A stretch of 64,000 nucleotides of DNA, taken from positions 1 to 64,000 of the forward strand of contig CAYVVT010000010.1 in assembly GCA_964454335.1 (NCBI GenBank), written 5' to 3'. Under the pieces are notes generated by a model that saw nothing but the letters and a program-made list of their open reading frames with translations, made no database searches and had not been told where the DNA came from. Of this stretch, positions 27,526-36,292 are shown piece by piece. A program made the position numbers and the translations under genes. Origin of the DNA: CAYVVT01 sp964454335. GTDB lineage: Bacteria > Fidelibacterota > UBA8477 > JABMPR01. The stretch's first letter is position 1; the number at the start of each line of letters is the position of its first letter.

Positions 27526-28788
27526 CTAATATTCGAGAATGTAACTGAACTGCATCGCTCTATGGAGCTCACGCCGCTTGGAGGCGATATTCCGCCAGGC
27601 ATAGGAGATGCTGGATGAATTATTCAGCGCCAGCTGAAAACCCATGTTCCAACTGGCCTTTACATCCTTCAGGAACAGATTGTCCAGCTCTGTGATGATG
27701 ATGAAACGTTTTGACAGCTGCTGTTCCCAACCGAAGTAAATGAACGCGTTGCCTTTGCCATCCCAGATTGAACTGGTATCCTGATTATGGTAATGATAGA
27801 GGTCTGTCAGGGCAAAACCGCCGGTAACACGACCACGGCCAAGGTTGGTGAACTTGAGCTTGTTGTATTTGTATGTGGCTGCGATGTAGGCGTTCTTCGG
27901 TGGACTCCATTCATAAACGGTTTCACTGGAGTCAAGACCTACCAGCCTGTCAGGATTCAATTCCTCACGATCCAGAGCCCATTTCCGGGACATGCTCTCT
28001 GCCCCGAAGGCCAGTGAGGGAAACATGCCCTTCTGCTGATAGAAGCGGATCTTGGTGTAGATAAAGGGAGCCTCAATCCCAAAGGACTCAGGCTGGTCAC
28101 CGAGAAATTCATTGACCTGCATTTCAGCACCGATCTCCCAGAAATTCCACAGACTGAATGCAGCCCCGGCCCGGAGGTTGCCACCGATGTCATTCTGTAC
28201 ATCCAGACCGATGAAACGGTTCTCGATGATGTCCGTAGTGGGGATGTCGATCATGCGGCGGATCATGAAGGGATAGCTGCTGGGCAGCAGATGCCTTTCA
28301 CCCTGTACTTCACCGGCCACCAGGTTCGATCCTGTGAGCCTTCTGGCTCCGATATAGCGCTTCTTCCAGTAATCCGTGGTGATAGGTGTGACTGTTACGC
28401 CCATCGAGGAACTGGCATGGACCATCTTCTCATCGCCAACATAGACACCAACATGTGACACGCCTTTGTTAAGGGTATCGAAGAAAACAAGGTCACCGTA
28501 CTGCAGCTGGTTTCTGGCCACGGCATCCCCTACTGTATACTGCAACCTGCTTGTCCGGGGAATGATCACGCCCTGATCGTTGTAGACTCCTGAGGTAAGT
28601 CCTGAACAGTCAACTCCGGCGCGGGGCTCTGTACCACCCCACTTGTAGGGGGTACCCATATACTTATCGAAGGATTTCTCCATCTCCTTTTTATCGATCT
28701 TGTTGTATGTACCGACATTCTGTGAAGCACAACCGATAAAAAGCATCACCAGTGTATAGATCCAGATTGACCTGACCCGTGCTCGCAT
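27526..28788 (-). CDS. NlpC/P60 lipoprotein with barrel-like C-terminus
   Basis: 420 residues. A lipoprotein signal ends at Cys20 (LFIGC). An NlpC/P60 peptidase domain follows (about 35-150) with the catalytic set Cys61 (GVDCSGL), His112 (SHVGVYVGD) and His124 (VHASS), so it should cut peptidoglycan peptides. From about 190 to the end there are many alternating amphipathic strands (GGNLRAGAAFSLW, WEIGAEMQVNEF and others) and a terminal aromatic pattern MQFSYILEY, like an outer-membrane barrel. Finding both in one lipoprotein is unusual. The signal peptide and peptidase are certain; the barrel reading is inference. Confidence 0.85.
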   Translation of the reverse strand: MRARVRSIWIYTLVMLFIGCASQNVGTYNKIDKKEMEKSFDKYMGTPYKWGGTEPRAGVDCSGLTSGVYNDQGVIIPRTSRLQYTVGDAVARNQLQYGDLVFFDTLNKGVSHVGVYVGDEKMVHASSSMGVTVTPITTDYWKKRYIGARRLTGSNLVAGEVQGERHLLPSSYPFMIRRMIDIPTTDIIENRFIGLDVQNDIGGNLRAGAAFSLWNFWEIGAEMQVNEFLGDQPESFGIEAPFIYTKIRFYQQKGMFPSLAFGAESMSRKWALDREELNPDRLVGLDSSETVYEWSPPKNAYIAATYKYNKLKFTNLGRGRVTGGFALTDLYHYHNQDTSSIWDGKGNAFIYFGWEQQLSKRFIIITELDNLFLKDVKASWNMGFQLALNNSSSISYAWRNIASKRRELHRAMQFSYILEY

Positions 28789-28835
28789 CGTGGTCTCTCC
28801 TTTTGATGTATCGTCTCTTGGTTTGTGGAAATATA

Positions 28836-28900
28836 GGTGGGAGGGGAGAAGATAGAAGGCAGAAGAAAGAAGACAGGAGACAGGGAAGGATTAGAGGGGA
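28836..28900. repeat. Purine-rich micro-repeat tract
   Basis: The plus strand is almost all A and G, built from variants of AGAAGA, AGAAGGCAGA and AGACAGGAGACAGG. It is the mirror of a pyrimidine-rich leader before the NlpC/P60 gene. It looks like diverged short-period repeats. Confidence 0.55.
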
Positions 28901-28955
28901 CTGGCTTCGGGGGTTGTTGATCCGACCGGTGCCTGAAGCCATGCCGAGTCACGAA

Positions 28956-29378
28956 TCACGATTTGTTGAGGACCATTCGGCGGTGTGGGATGTCGGCTTC
29001 ATAGAAGATGTCACCTTCAGCGACGAACCCCTTTTGCTCGTAGAATGAGATGACATCTGTCTGGGCATTCAGATAGACTGGACGATCATCCGCGATCTTG
29101 TCAATGATGAAGTCCACCAGGGCCAGGCCCACGCCACACCCGCGATACTTTTCCAGAACGGCAAATCGTTCAAGCTTGTAACCCTCACCGGTCATGCGCC
29201 AGCGTGCGGTTCCTGCAGGCTCATGGTCCACCTGCGCCAGTACATGAGTAGCGACATCATCAAATTCGTCCATCTCGATCTCTTCCGGGACATTCTGGCC
29301 TATGATGAAAACCTCGCGCCGGATGCGGAATGCAGCCTCACGGTCCTTGTCGTTCTCGATCTGATGCAGTCTGAGCAC
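28956..29378 (-). CDS. GNAT acetyltransferase, ElaA-like
   Basis: 140 residues with the GNAT acetyl-CoA site in VLEKYRGCGVGLALVDFII (the Q/RxxGxG/A motif is RGCGVG). The earlier stretch VFIIGQNVPEEIEMDEFDD is typical of ElaA-like proteins. The last part, ISFYEQKGFVAEGDIFYE and PHRRMVL, matches the family end. The start codon is GTG with no clear ribosome site. The substrate is unknown. Confidence 0.87.
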   Translation of the reverse strand: MLRLHQIENDKDREAAFRIRREVFIIGQNVPEEIEMDEFDDVATHVLAQVDHEPAGTARWRMTGEGYKLERFAVLEKYRGCGVGLALVDFIIDKIADDRPVYLNAQTDVISFYEQKGFVAEGDIFYEADIPHRRMVLNKS

Positions 29379-29598
29379 AACGGAATTTGAGACCTTTCCG
29401 AATGACTGTCAAGCATAGCGTTCAGTTGGATTCAGAGCTGACAGGGCAGGGTAATGGGAGCCGAACCCCCGAAAGCTGATAGATTTTATCATGTTTGTCT
29501 GCTTGATTTTCGGTTGTCAATAATTAGTATTGCTAAATATCAGTATTATTAGTTGTTGTGCTTAATAAGTGTAATTCGTGAATCAAAGGAGCCGTCGA

Positions 29599-31251
29599 AT
29601 GAAACTGTCGAGAATTCTCGTATCTATTCTTGTCGTCGGGATGTTCATCTCATGTACGACAGTCCAGCCCATCTGGGACAACATCAAGTCAAAGGGTGAA
29701 GCCGCCATGGGCAAAGCACTGCTCAAGGTGGGTGAAATGGCAACCAAGGGCATGTCCGAGACCACGGGCAGGATTTCTGATGTGACACCCTTCATCACCA
29801 TTGCCAATGTGAACCGGGCACGGCCCTTCATGCCCCTGGAACTTCAGTTCATGGAGGATAATGGGATCACGCCCCCCGAGGAGGGCAGTTATGTTTCGAT
29901 CCTGTTCTCACGCGGCATGAAACTGCTGGAGATCGATGGCAGTGTATCTGTGAATGGCAATACCCTTACCCATTACGGTAACGGCATGCACCTGGTAAAC
30001 ATGCCTGTGGAGAGCGGCGGCAGCTATGAATTCACAGTGGACGGATCGGAAGAAGAGGCCGTCACCTTCACAGAGACCTTCAGCGGCGAGACAATTGAGA
30101 TCCTGGAACCCGCTTCCGGCTCTACCATTGATCTTTCCAAGGGATTCGATCTGAAGTGGACACCGGCAGCGGACAGCAACAAACGGATAAAGGTCTCCAT
30201 GTTCTTCACCCAGATCGGTCTGCAGAACATCCTGCCGTTCCTCCTGCTGGAGGATACCGGAGAATTCACCGTAACTCCTGAGATGCTGGCTGAAGGAGCC
30301 GGTCCCGGCCAGAATTATCTCGTCGGAGAGAGCGTCGTCATGCTGGAACGCATCAGCGAGGAAGTGCGCTATCTGTTCAATGGGGATGCCGTCGTGACCA
30401 TGCTGGATGTCGATGCCGTGGAGGTTACCACCACCGGTGACGCGCCCAAGAAGGAGAAGGATGTCATACCCGCGATCACCGCCACAGAGGGCGACGTGAC
30501 CGTTACCATTCATCCGGTGGTAGCCAAATACAATCCTGGAATGGCTGCAGTCGCCAAACTGGATGATATTGAGAGTATCGGATTGGCCACATTCGTGTTC
30601 ACCGGAGTCACCGGTGGAGCCTGGGAAACGACCGAAACGCAGGGTAATTACAAGATCACAACAACGAAGCGCTGGGGCCGGGATTTCGGAGTTCCGGTAC
30701 TGACACAGTTGGCGGACCATATGGCCGACGGACTCATGGCGGCCCTCTCACTTGGCCTTGGAGCTGAGGAGGTAGCAAAAGCAGAATTCAAGAGCACCAT
30801 GGCCTATAAGAGAATGGCTTCACTGGAAACGGAGTCGAATGATCAGAGCTTCCAGGTGAATGCCCGGGAACTGGCCAACCTCAGTTCATGGCGCAATATC
30901 CAGGTACGCATCGGTGGGACAACTTCATGGTACTACGATATGGCCAAAGTCTCAGGAACCGATGCTTTCGTACAGTGTTATGTTGATGCGAACCGTCATG
31001 AGCCCACAACCGGCGAGTGGGACGATTTTGTGTTCGATGTCAGTATCAACGTGGGATTCATGGCTTTCCCCTACAACACTCTGTTAGGAGCGACGATACC
31101 GGGAGCCACGGCCAGTTATACCAGTGAAAAGATCACCATCACTGAAGCCACCACCTATGCGGAGCTACTAAGCGCCCTAAAAGTGGAAGACTTCCTAGTG
31201 GCATACGCAAGTGCCTGGAACCAGTGGGCGGAAACTTATAAGACGATATAG
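29599..31251 (+). CDS. Large lipoprotein of unknown function
   Basis: 550 residues with a lipoprotein signal (LVVGMFISC; Cys is about residue 19). An ATG with AAAGGAG 7 bases upstream was preferred to a GTG 21 bases earlier. The mature protein is beta-rich. It contains an Ig-like or carbohydrate-like module near 150-200 (PASGSTIDLSKGFDLKWTP resembles a fibronectin/Ig-type repeat seen in extracellular bacterial proteins), then no domain I recognise. It stands alone on the plus strand and is followed by a strong terminator. It is likely on the cell surface. Confidence 0.75.
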   Translation: MKLSRILVSILVVGMFISCTTVQPIWDNIKSKGEAAMGKALLKVGEMATKGMSETTGRISDVTPFITIANVNRARPFMPLELQFMEDNGITPPEEGSYVSILFSRGMKLLEIDGSVSVNGNTLTHYGNGMHLVNMPVESGGSYEFTVDGSEEEAVTFTETFSGETIEILEPASGSTIDLSKGFDLKWTPAADSNKRIKVSMFFTQIGLQNILPFLLLEDTGEFTVTPEMLAEGAGPGQNYLVGESVVMLERISEEVRYLFNGDAVVTMLDVDAVEVTTTGDAPKKEKDVIPAITATEGDVTVTIHPVVAKYNPGMAAVAKLDDIESIGLATFVFTGVTGGAWETTETQGNYKITTTKRWGRDFGVPVLTQLADHMADGLMAALSLGLGAEEVAKAEFKSTMAYKRMASLETESNDQSFQVNARELANLSSWRNIQVRIGGTTSWYYDMAKVSGTDAFVQCYVDANRHEPTTGEWDDFVFDVSINVGFMAFPYNTLLGATIPGATASYTSEKITITEATTYAELLSALKVEDFLVAYASAWNQWAETYKTI

Positions 31252-31322
31252 CGGATTTTGATTCGCGGATCGCGGTTCGTACCCCGCCGTCAGGGGTAAT
31301 TCCTAATTCGTAATCCGTCATT

Positions 31323-31351
31323 AAAAAAGGCCGTCCGCAGACGGCCTTTTT
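31323..31351. terminator. Bidirectional rho-independent terminator
   Basis: GGCCGTC-CGCA-GACGGCC is flanked by six A on the left and five T on the right, so it can stop the lipoprotein transcript on the plus strand and the tRNA transcript on the minus strand. Confidence 0.9.
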
Positions 31352-31356
31352 GTATC

Positions 31357-31431
31357 TGGTGACCCCTAGGAGAATTGAACTCCTGTTGCGAGATTGAAAA
31401 TCTCGAGTCCTAACCACTAGACGAAGGGGCC
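31357..31431 (-). tRNA. tRNA-Glu (UUC)
   Basis: The minus strand folds as a cloverleaf with acceptor GGCCCCT/AGGGGTC (one G-T pair), D arm GTCT/GGAC, anticodon stem CGAGA/TCTCG with loop TTTTCAA, anticodon TTC, T arm AGGAG/CTCCT and an encoded CCA end (31357-31359 region). It is 87 bases downstream of tRNA-His and probably in the same transcript. Confidence 0.95.
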
Positions 31432-31441
31432 ATCAAAAAGC

Positions 31442-31493
31442 GCGGCGAAAATAAAAAACAGCATCCACGGGAAGAAACAGTTTTTTTCGCCGC
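31442..31493. repeat. Inverted repeat between the two tRNAs
   Basis: GCGGCGAAAA (31442-31451) and TTTTCGCCGC (31484-31493) are perfect inverted copies 32 bases apart. In the precursor RNA they could form a stem between tRNA-His and tRNA-Glu, as a processing or partial termination signal. Confidence 0.7.
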
Positions 31494-31518
31494 ATTCTCC
31501 CAGCTTATACGTGGGAAT

Positions 31519-31595
31519 TGGGGTGAGCGATGGGACTTGAACCCACGGCCACCAGAGCCACAATCTGGCGCTCTACCAGCTGAGCTACGCCCACC
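31519..31595 (-). tRNA. tRNA-His (GUG)
   Basis: Minus-strand cloverleaf with anticodon stem CCAGA/TCTGG, loop TTGTGGC and anticodon GTG. Acceptor GTGGGCG pairs with CGCTCAC. An extra 5' G faces C73, the identity mark of tRNA-His. CCA is encoded at the 3' end. Confidence 0.95.
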
Positions 31596-31637
31596 ATGCA
31601 GCATCAGGATTCCCTGAGCTGGCTCAAAAAGCAGGGC

Positions 31638-31666
31638 AATATATACGAAGCCCTATGCTGTCGCAA
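31638..31666 (-). promoter_or_regulatory. Promoter of the tRNA-His/tRNA-Glu unit
   Basis: TTGCGA (31661-31666), a 17-base spacer and TATATT (31638-31643) on the minus strand. The predicted start is near 31631, about 36 bases before the tRNA-His 5' end. Confidence 0.65.
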
Positions 31667-31893
31667 TCGCTTTGTGCCAAGGTCACACTTACTATGACAC
31701 GGGTATATGGAAGAATAAGCCTCATTACGCAAATGATGTCCAACTGAATCTTGATCAACGCCCAAACGATCTTGTTTTCAAAGCCAATTGATCTCACATC
31801 ATTTGGTGACATCATGAGATTCTATACAATATGGTGTGTTTTGAGGATTTGAATCAGTCGGTATCCCTGCAGTATCCCCAAATCAGCATAAGA

Positions 31894-31919
31894 AAAGGGC
31901 CAGCAATTGCCGGCCCTTT
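31894..31919 (-). terminator. Palindromic terminator after the response regulator
   Basis: AAAGGGCC and GGCCCTTT enclose the palindrome GCAATTGC, giving a long hairpin with one internal mismatch pair. On the minus strand it is followed by TCTTAT after a T-rich arm. It lies 65 bases past the regulator stop. Confidence 0.65.
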
Positions 31920-31984
31920 ACACAATCCTCTAACACGTAGAAGGATTGTATCTATTTCGAGTGTGTCACTATTGCGATCAAGAG

Positions 31985-32389
31985 TTAGCCCTGTATTGAC
32001 TCTGTATTCAAACACATCTTTACTTGCAGATCGCATTTCTCAAGAATGGTCCGAAGCTGATCTGCAGTATAGGGTTTGGGCAAGTATTCAGAAAAGCCTG
32101 CTGACTCAAATCCCACTAATTCATCTTTTTCAAATGCGGTTACAGCAATTGCCGGGGTATCGGAATTTCGAATATCCTTCTTCAGTCTACGGCAGACTTC
32201 GATCCCATCTATTCCGGGACCTAGAGCAATATCGATAAGAAATAAATCTGCTTGCTGGTCTCGCATGAGTAAAAGAGCCTTCTCTCCATCCTCCGCAACA
32301 AGTGGATTCAGTCCAAAGATCCCCAGTAAAACCCTCAGGTACTCCCTTGAGGCATGATCATCTTCTACAATGAGTGCCGTATACTTCAT
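31985..32389 (-). CDS. Single-domain response regulator (lower-GC segment)
   Basis: 134-residue receiver domain: acidic pair in VEDD, phosphoacceptor Asp53 in FLIDIAL, Thr in AVTAFE and Lys in YLPKPYT. A Cys-containing tail (KMCLNTESIQG) follows. I take the ATG of MKYTALIVEDD as the start; an upstream ATG adds 15 residues that fit no receiver. It lies 101 bases downstream of a hybrid histidine kinase on the same strand and is probably its partner. Confidence 0.88.
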   Translation of the reverse strand: MKYTALIVEDDHASREYLRVLLGIFGLNPLVAEDGEKALLLMRDQQADLFLIDIALGPGIDGIEVCRRLKKDIRNSDTPAIAVTAFEKDELVGFESAGFSEYLPKPYTADQLRTILEKCDLQVKMCLNTESIQG

Positions 32390-32490
32390 CCAATCCCCAC
32401 AATCGTGTAATGAAATTACCCGGTGCGAATACATCCTTCATTGTTCAAGGTCATTGGTCTCCACTTGTGGTGATTAAGCGCATACGAACA

Positions 32491-33915
32491 CTATGCAGGA
32501 ATTTTCAGATAAAAGATATTCCCTTTGGGTTCATTCTGCGTTACACCCACCTCAGCACCATGCACCAATGCTATCCTTTTAGCGATCGCAAGTCCGAGGC
32601 CTTGGCCACGTTTCTTTCCATTTCCCAGTTGAACATTTCTTTGGAATACGGTTTCCTGTTCATTCTTAGGAATTGTAGTTCCCTGGTCCTTGATCATAAC
32701 CATAACAGACATGTTATTCTTTTTCACTTCAGCCGTTATGACCTTACCAGACCGCGCATATCTAATTGCATTACTTAGGTAGTTCTTAAAGACTTCGATT
32801 ATTATGGGATTCGCTTCGACAATAGCCTTTGTCGGTAATTCAAACTGCAAATCCATTCCTGACTCATGGAGTTGAGATTCAAATTCAGCAGCAAGAGTTT
32901 TCAGCATTTCGACCAGATCGATTTCCACTTTCTCAATGTCCTCGCCCTTGGATACGCGAGCCAGTGCTTTCGCATTATCAATGACATTTAGAAGATCATT
33001 ACTAGACCGCCTGATCACCTCGACCATTTCATTTTCCGGGAACTCATCGAATAACACATCAGCCATCCCATCGATGACACCTGCGGGATTTTTCAGGTCG
33101 TGGGTAATCACATCCAGAAGAAGCTCTTTGATTCCATTTGCCTCCTTGAGTTCCTCTTCGATCTTCTTTCGATCTGTTATATCCACAATATCACCGACCA
33201 TATATATTGGAGAGTCATCCGATCCTTTAACGAGGACAACATTCAAATCCACCCAGACAGTGCCCCCGTTCTTATGAACATTTCGGTGTACCAATCTGAA
33301 TGAGCTGATTTCTCCCGCTATTAACTGTTGAACATACTTGAGGCTTTCTTGTAAATCATCAGGGTGAGTCACCTCGACTATGGTTTTCTGGAGCATCTCT
33401 TCTTTCGTGTAACCCAGCATTTCACAGAAGGCCTGATTGGCCTTAATGAACCGTCCACTCAAATCAGCTATACCACGTCCGATTACGGCATGTTCAAAAG
33501 CATTTCTAAATCGGACCTCACTGGTCTTGAGATCTTCAATTGAGATCCTCTTTTCAATTGCCCGTTTGACTGCGACTATTACCTGGGCTTCAATGATCGG
33601 TTTCTGGAGATAGCTAAAAGCGCCAAGGTTGACCGCCTCAATGGCAGCTTTGTGAGACGAGTATCCCGTGAGAATGATGCATTGGGTTTCAGGGGAGAAA
33701 TCAATAATCTCCTTAAGTACATCCATGCCATTCACATCACGTAGCTTCAGATCAATTATGGCAACAGTGGGTTTATGCTTTTTTACCATCGTTAGGGCCC
33801 GCTTGCCCTCAGGAACCCATATACAAAAATATCCTGCTTCACTAAGGAATTCAGAGAGGATCTTGCTGTGATCTGCATTATCCTCGACGATCAGGATCTT
33901 ATGGTCGGAATACAA
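32491..33915 (-). CDS. Receiver-PAS-histidine kinase
   Basis: 474-residue soluble signalling protein. It has an N-terminal receiver (Asp55 in IIDLKLRD, Lys in YLQKPI), then a PAS domain (about 130-250, with RFRNAFEHAVIGRGIAD and ITDRKKIEEEL at its end). The kinase follows: HDLKNPAGVI (His near 271), N box NYLSNAIRYA, G1 DQG and G2 GQGLGLAIA. No membrane segment is present, so it senses a cytoplasmic cue and is itself controlled by phosphorylation. Base composition is distinctly more AT-rich than in neighbours, which suggests a different origin. Confidence 0.93.
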   Translation of the reverse strand: MYSDHKILIVEDNADHSKILSEFLSEAGYFCIWVPEGKRALTMVKKHKPTVAIIDLKLRDVNGMDVLKEIIDFSPETQCIILTGYSSHKAAIEAVNLGAFSYLQKPIIEAQVIVAVKRAIEKRISIEDLKTSEVRFRNAFEHAVIGRGIADLSGRFIKANQAFCEMLGYTKEEMLQKTIVEVTHPDDLQESLKYVQQLIAGEISSFRLVHRNVHKNGGTVWVDLNVVLVKGSDDSPIYMVGDIVDITDRKKIEEELKEANGIKELLLDVITHDLKNPAGVIDGMADVLFDEFPENEMVEVIRRSSNDLLNVIDNAKALARVSKGEDIEKVEIDLVEMLKTLAAEFESQLHESGMDLQFELPTKAIVEANPIIIEVFKNYLSNAIRYARSGKVITAEVKKNNMSVMVMIKDQGTTIPKNEQETVFQRNVQLGNGKKRGQGLGLAIAKRIALVHGAEVGVTQNEPKGNIFYLKIPA

Positions 33916-34299
33916 TTAGCCCCTCACGCATATCATTTCCATTCATGATTTCTACCTGGAAATACCATCAGTCAATGTCTGTTAATATCTCTTCATAAGT
34001 AGCATATCAGTTCGGCTTCACTCATCGTGATGATATAGCACATCAGAGAACCAGCCTATCGGGGAAATCCTTATTCCTTAGGGAAAAATACCTGAACTTT
34101 AATCGGGGAGTTCGAGCTTTAGGGCTGAGCGGAAGGTCAAGGGGATTCTTGTATCAAGTACTGTGAAGTCAGGAAATCAAGCCTTTGGGGTGCAACGGAG
34201 TTACGATCACCTTCCACCATCCCAGGATATCATCTCAATTCTGGTTCATGGGAAAATTATCTGAGTGGAAACTCCATCATAACCCATACTAACTGAAGC
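33916..34299. other. Non-coding AT-rich stretch
   Basis: 384 bases between the PFK gene and the hybrid kinase. No frame with a ribosome site or a family match is visible, and no strong hairpin. It must hold the promoter for the kinase, but no clear -35/-10 pair stood out. Confidence 0.4.
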
Positions 34300-35544
34300 T
34301 CACCCCAGCTTCTGTGGTACAAGCTTCAGTTTTAACCGAGCGTAATCTGGAATACCATTTTTAAACGCCGGAGGCAGTTCACCTTCAATGAGGGGGCGCG
34401 CATAGCGAAAGAATCCCTCGGTGACATGAAATCCATCCTCCCGGATGTACTCCGGAGGCATGACCTTCTCCTTGTTGGCGATATTCGTGATGTCTGTGTG
34501 ACCTACGGACCATTTGTATGGCTGGTCCGATTCTCGCACGATGGTGACCATTTGACCATTCAGGTCCTGGCTGGCCAGACTGACAGCTTCACGACCAACG
34601 GCGATGGCCTGTTCCATATCTGTTCTGGAACCGATATGGCGGCCTGAGCGCTGATAGTAGTCCGGCAGAGCATTGTGGACCTTCAGACCCAGCTGCTGTT
34701 TCACCACCCGTGATATAAAATCACCGGCGCCACCCAACTGGGTGTGGCCGAACATGTCGGTGGTTCCGGCATCTGCAACAAACTTGCCCTCGGTATTCTG
34801 TAATCCTTCAGAGACGGCGATGACACAATAGCCGTACAGACCGCGTACGCGCTCGACCTCCGCCAGGAACTTCTCCTCCTCATAGGCCACCTCCGGCAGC
34901 AGGATGATATGGGGACCGTCACCTTCCTCCTGGATGGCCAGGGCTGTTGAGGCTGCGATCCAGCCGGCATGGCGACCCATGGTCTCGCCCACAAATACTT
35001 TGGTTGAATCCCTGTGCATGGAGGCCACGTCCCGGCTGGCTTCCTGCATGCTCACGGCGTTGTACTTGGCCACCGATCCGAAACCCGGACAGGTATCGGT
35101 GACAGGCAGGTCGTTATCCACGGTCTTGGGAATGCCGATACATGCGACATCATAGCCCAGCTCTTTTGAAAGCAGGGAGATCTTGTAGGCAGTGTCCATG
35201 GAATCATTCCCACCGTTATAGAAGAAATATCGGACATCATGGGCCTTGAACACTTCGATGATGCGCTCGAAATCAGCACGGTTCTTCTCCAGGGAGGGTA
35301 GCTTCTTGCGGCAGGATCCAAAGGCACCGGAAGGCGTCAGCGGCAGTTTCTCCAGCTCGGCAGGATCCTCCTGCTGGATATCCACCAAGCGTTCCTCCAG
35401 GACCCCGTTGATACCAAAACGACCGCCATAGATATTCTCAATGATATCAGATTCCTGGGCAGCTTTGATGACGCCGTAGGCTGACGCATTGATGACACTG
35501 GTGACCCCGCCTGACTGGGCATAAACTGCATTGGCTTTACTCAT
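34300..35544 (-). CDS. Phosphofructokinase, probably pyrophosphate-dependent
   Basis: 414-residue PFK-family enzyme of glycolysis. The phosphoryl-donor loop reads GGNDSMDTA (111-119), with Asp114 where ATP enzymes have Gly. The catalytic segment is PKTVDNDLP (139-147) with Lys140. Both residues are hallmarks of PPi-dependent enzymes, which act reversibly on fructose 6-phosphate. The N-terminus AVYAQSGGVTSVINAS and the MGRHAGW motif are typical. The ATG at 35544 has GAGGAG 10 bases upstream; a GTG three codons earlier has no room for one. Confidence 0.92.
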   Translation of the reverse strand: MSKANAVYAQSGGVTSVINASAYGVIKAAQESDIIENIYGGRFGINGVLEERLVDIQQEDPAELEKLPLTPSGAFGSCRKKLPSLEKNRADFERIIEVFKAHDVRYFFYNGGNDSMDTAYKISLLSKELGYDVACIGIPKTVDNDLPVTDTCPGFGSVAKYNAVSMQEASRDVASMHRDSTKVFVGETMGRHAGWIAASTALAIQEEGDGPHIILLPEVAYEEEKFLAEVERVRGLYGYCVIAVSEGLQNTEGKFVADAGTTDMFGHTQLGGAGDFISRVVKQQLGLKVHNALPDYYQRSGRHIGSRTDMEQAIAVGREAVSLASQDLNGQMVTIVRESDQPYKWSVGHTDITNIANKEKVMPPEYIREDGFHVTEGFFRYARPLIEGELPPAFKNGIPDYARLKLKLVPQKLG

Positions 35545-35590
35545 TCGCTCCACGCTCCTCGTACTGATGACTTGTAATATTCAATTTATC

Positions 35591-36292
35591 TCACCATCCA
35601 CGTGCCTTACGGATCGCCTGTATGGAGTAGGGCGCCGCTTCGGCGGCAAGGTCCAGAAGTTTCTTGGCGTATTGCTGGATCTCCCACTGGGCACCCGCAT
35701 GCAGACGCAGCTCCACGAAATGGATCAGGTTGTGCAGATTTACGGTGGCATACATCTCTGTATACATGTTCTGCGGCAGCACCATACGCGCCTGCTCCCG
35801 GGCCACTCCCTGCTTCAGCAGATCATTGTACAGATCCAGGGCGTTCTGGGTATGCTCTCCGATGATGTCCTTGACCAGACGTCCGTCCTCATGCCGGACC
35901 ACAGGCTCATCGGTACTGGCCTGCCGGTTGACCTCGGCTTGCTGCCTGTAGGACTCGGGATTATAGAATTCCATGTTGATGGAAGTATATCTACGGCTGA
36001 TCTCGTTGTATGACCAGGTTCGGTGTCGATGCCACTGCCTGGTGACGAAAAGGGGGCATTTGACATGAAAGGTGAAGGCCACATGTTCAAATGGGGAAGT
36101 ATGCCGTTCATCCGCCAGATACTGGATCAGGACTCTGTCCTTCTCATCCAGATCCTCCTTGCGCTTGCCGAAGGACACTCGTGCTCCATTCACCACCTCG
36201 ACATCCGAGCCCATGGTGTTGATCAAACGGACAAAACTGATCCCGTCACCCAGGACATCATGGGCAGTGAATTTTTCGTTCGATTCAGGCAT
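35591..36292 (-). CDS. thyX: Flavin-dependent thymidylate synthase ThyX
   Basis: 233 residues. The ThyX signature RHRTWSYNEISRR is at 89-101. LADERHTSPFEH near 59-70 and YATVNLHNLIHFVELR near the end are also typical. It makes dTMP from dUMP using FAD and methylene-tetrahydrofolate. I start it at MPESNEKF, overlapping the cysQ end by 8 bases. A longer frame to 36436 would run deep into cysQ and adds no domain. Confidence 0.95.
   Translation of the reverse strand: MPESNEKFTAHDVLGDGISFVRLINTMGSDVEVVNGARVSFGKRKEDLDEKDRVLIQYLADERHTSPFEHVAFTFHVKCPLFVTRQWHRHRTWSYNEISRRYTSINMEFYNPESYRQQAEVNRQASTDEPVVRHEDGRLVKDIIGEHTQNALDLYNDLLKQGVAREQARMVLPQNMYTEMYATVNLHNLIHFVELRLHAGAQWEIQQYAKKLLDLAAEAAPYSIQAIRKARGW

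Larger units (their letters stand above)
31596..31984. other. Non-coding stretch with tRNA promoter and terminator
   Basis: The 389 bases between tRNA-His and the response regulator contain the tRNA promoter (31638-31666) and a terminator-like palindrome (31894-31919), both listed separately. The rest is AT-rich with scattered stops on both strands. I see no gene in it. Confidence 0.6.

Noticed and set aside
28691..28952. Frames across the purine tract
   Set aside because: Low-complexity translation (Ser/Pro/Leu-rich) with no start signals.
29908..30720. 270-codon minus-strand frame within the lipoprotein gene
   Set aside because: The plus frame has a signal peptide, ribosome site and terminator; the minus frame has none.
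31624..31815. Small minus-strand frame between tRNA-His and the regulator
   Set aside because: It covers the tRNA promoter, has no ribosome site and no recognisable product.
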